This document shows positions 6,538-6,550 of a stretch of 6,550 nucleotides of DNA, one piece after another. Numbering within the stretch: the first letter of the stretch is position 1; every line of letters starts with the position of its first letter. The position numbers were made by a program, and so were the translations under genes. Source of the stretch: Anaerolineae bacterium (GTDB lineage: Bacteria; Chloroflexota; Anaerolineae; Aggregatilineales; Phototrophicaceae); NCBI GenBank assembly GCA_028284565.1, contig JANQRM010000061.1, positions 1 to 6,550 of the forward strand, given 5' to 3'. The notes below the pieces were generated by a model. It saw only the letters and a program-made list of their open reading frames with translations, searched no databases and was not told the origin of the DNA.

Positions 6538-6550
6538 TTAGAATGAAATC

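Overview
The window looks like a compact bacterial chromosomal segment. Six genes lie head to tail on the minus strand, and one small divergent gene sits at the right end on the plus strand. No rRNA, tRNA, CRISPR array, insertion sequence or phage gene is visible. No gap between genes exceeds about 81 bases, so no stretch over 300 bases lacks a gene. The lineage cannot be fixed from sequence alone. The mix of Gfo/Idh/MocA and SDR oxidoreductases, a KdaD-like FAA-hydrolase and Sec-exported propeller-like proteins would suit an environmental heterotroph such as a member of Chloroflexota; this is a low-confidence inference.

Layout in transcription order, right to left: a Gfo/Idh/MocA oxidoreductase (6033-4912); after 3 nt, a short-chain dehydrogenase (4908-4129); after about 70 nt, a secreted propeller-like protein B (4056-2716); after 33 nt, its tandem paralog A (2682-1321); after 21 nt, a metallo-beta-lactamase-fold hydrolase (1299-337). 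The hydrolase stop codon overlaps by 1 nt the start of an FAA-hydrolase-family gene (337 to the left edge, cut off). The spacing suggests one transcript, with translational coupling at the Gfo/SDR and MBL/FAH junctions. On the plus strand, 6115-6489 encodes a 124-residue protein with two membrane helices. The 81-base divergent region holds a good plus-strand sigma70-like promoter, a weaker minus-strand one, and a 13-bp palindrome lying over the latter's -10 box.

Two NAD(P)-dependent dehydrogenases, a possible lactonase or esterase (MBL) and an FAA-hydrolase resembling 2-keto-3-deoxy sugar-acid dehydratases fit an oxidative, non-phosphorylating route for a sugar or sugar acid. The sugar-acid dehydratase and a transporter are not in the window. 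The most unusual element is the pair of exported, roughly 450-residue propeller-like paralogs inserted among these cytosolic enzymes. They match no family I recognise and share four conserved cysteines.
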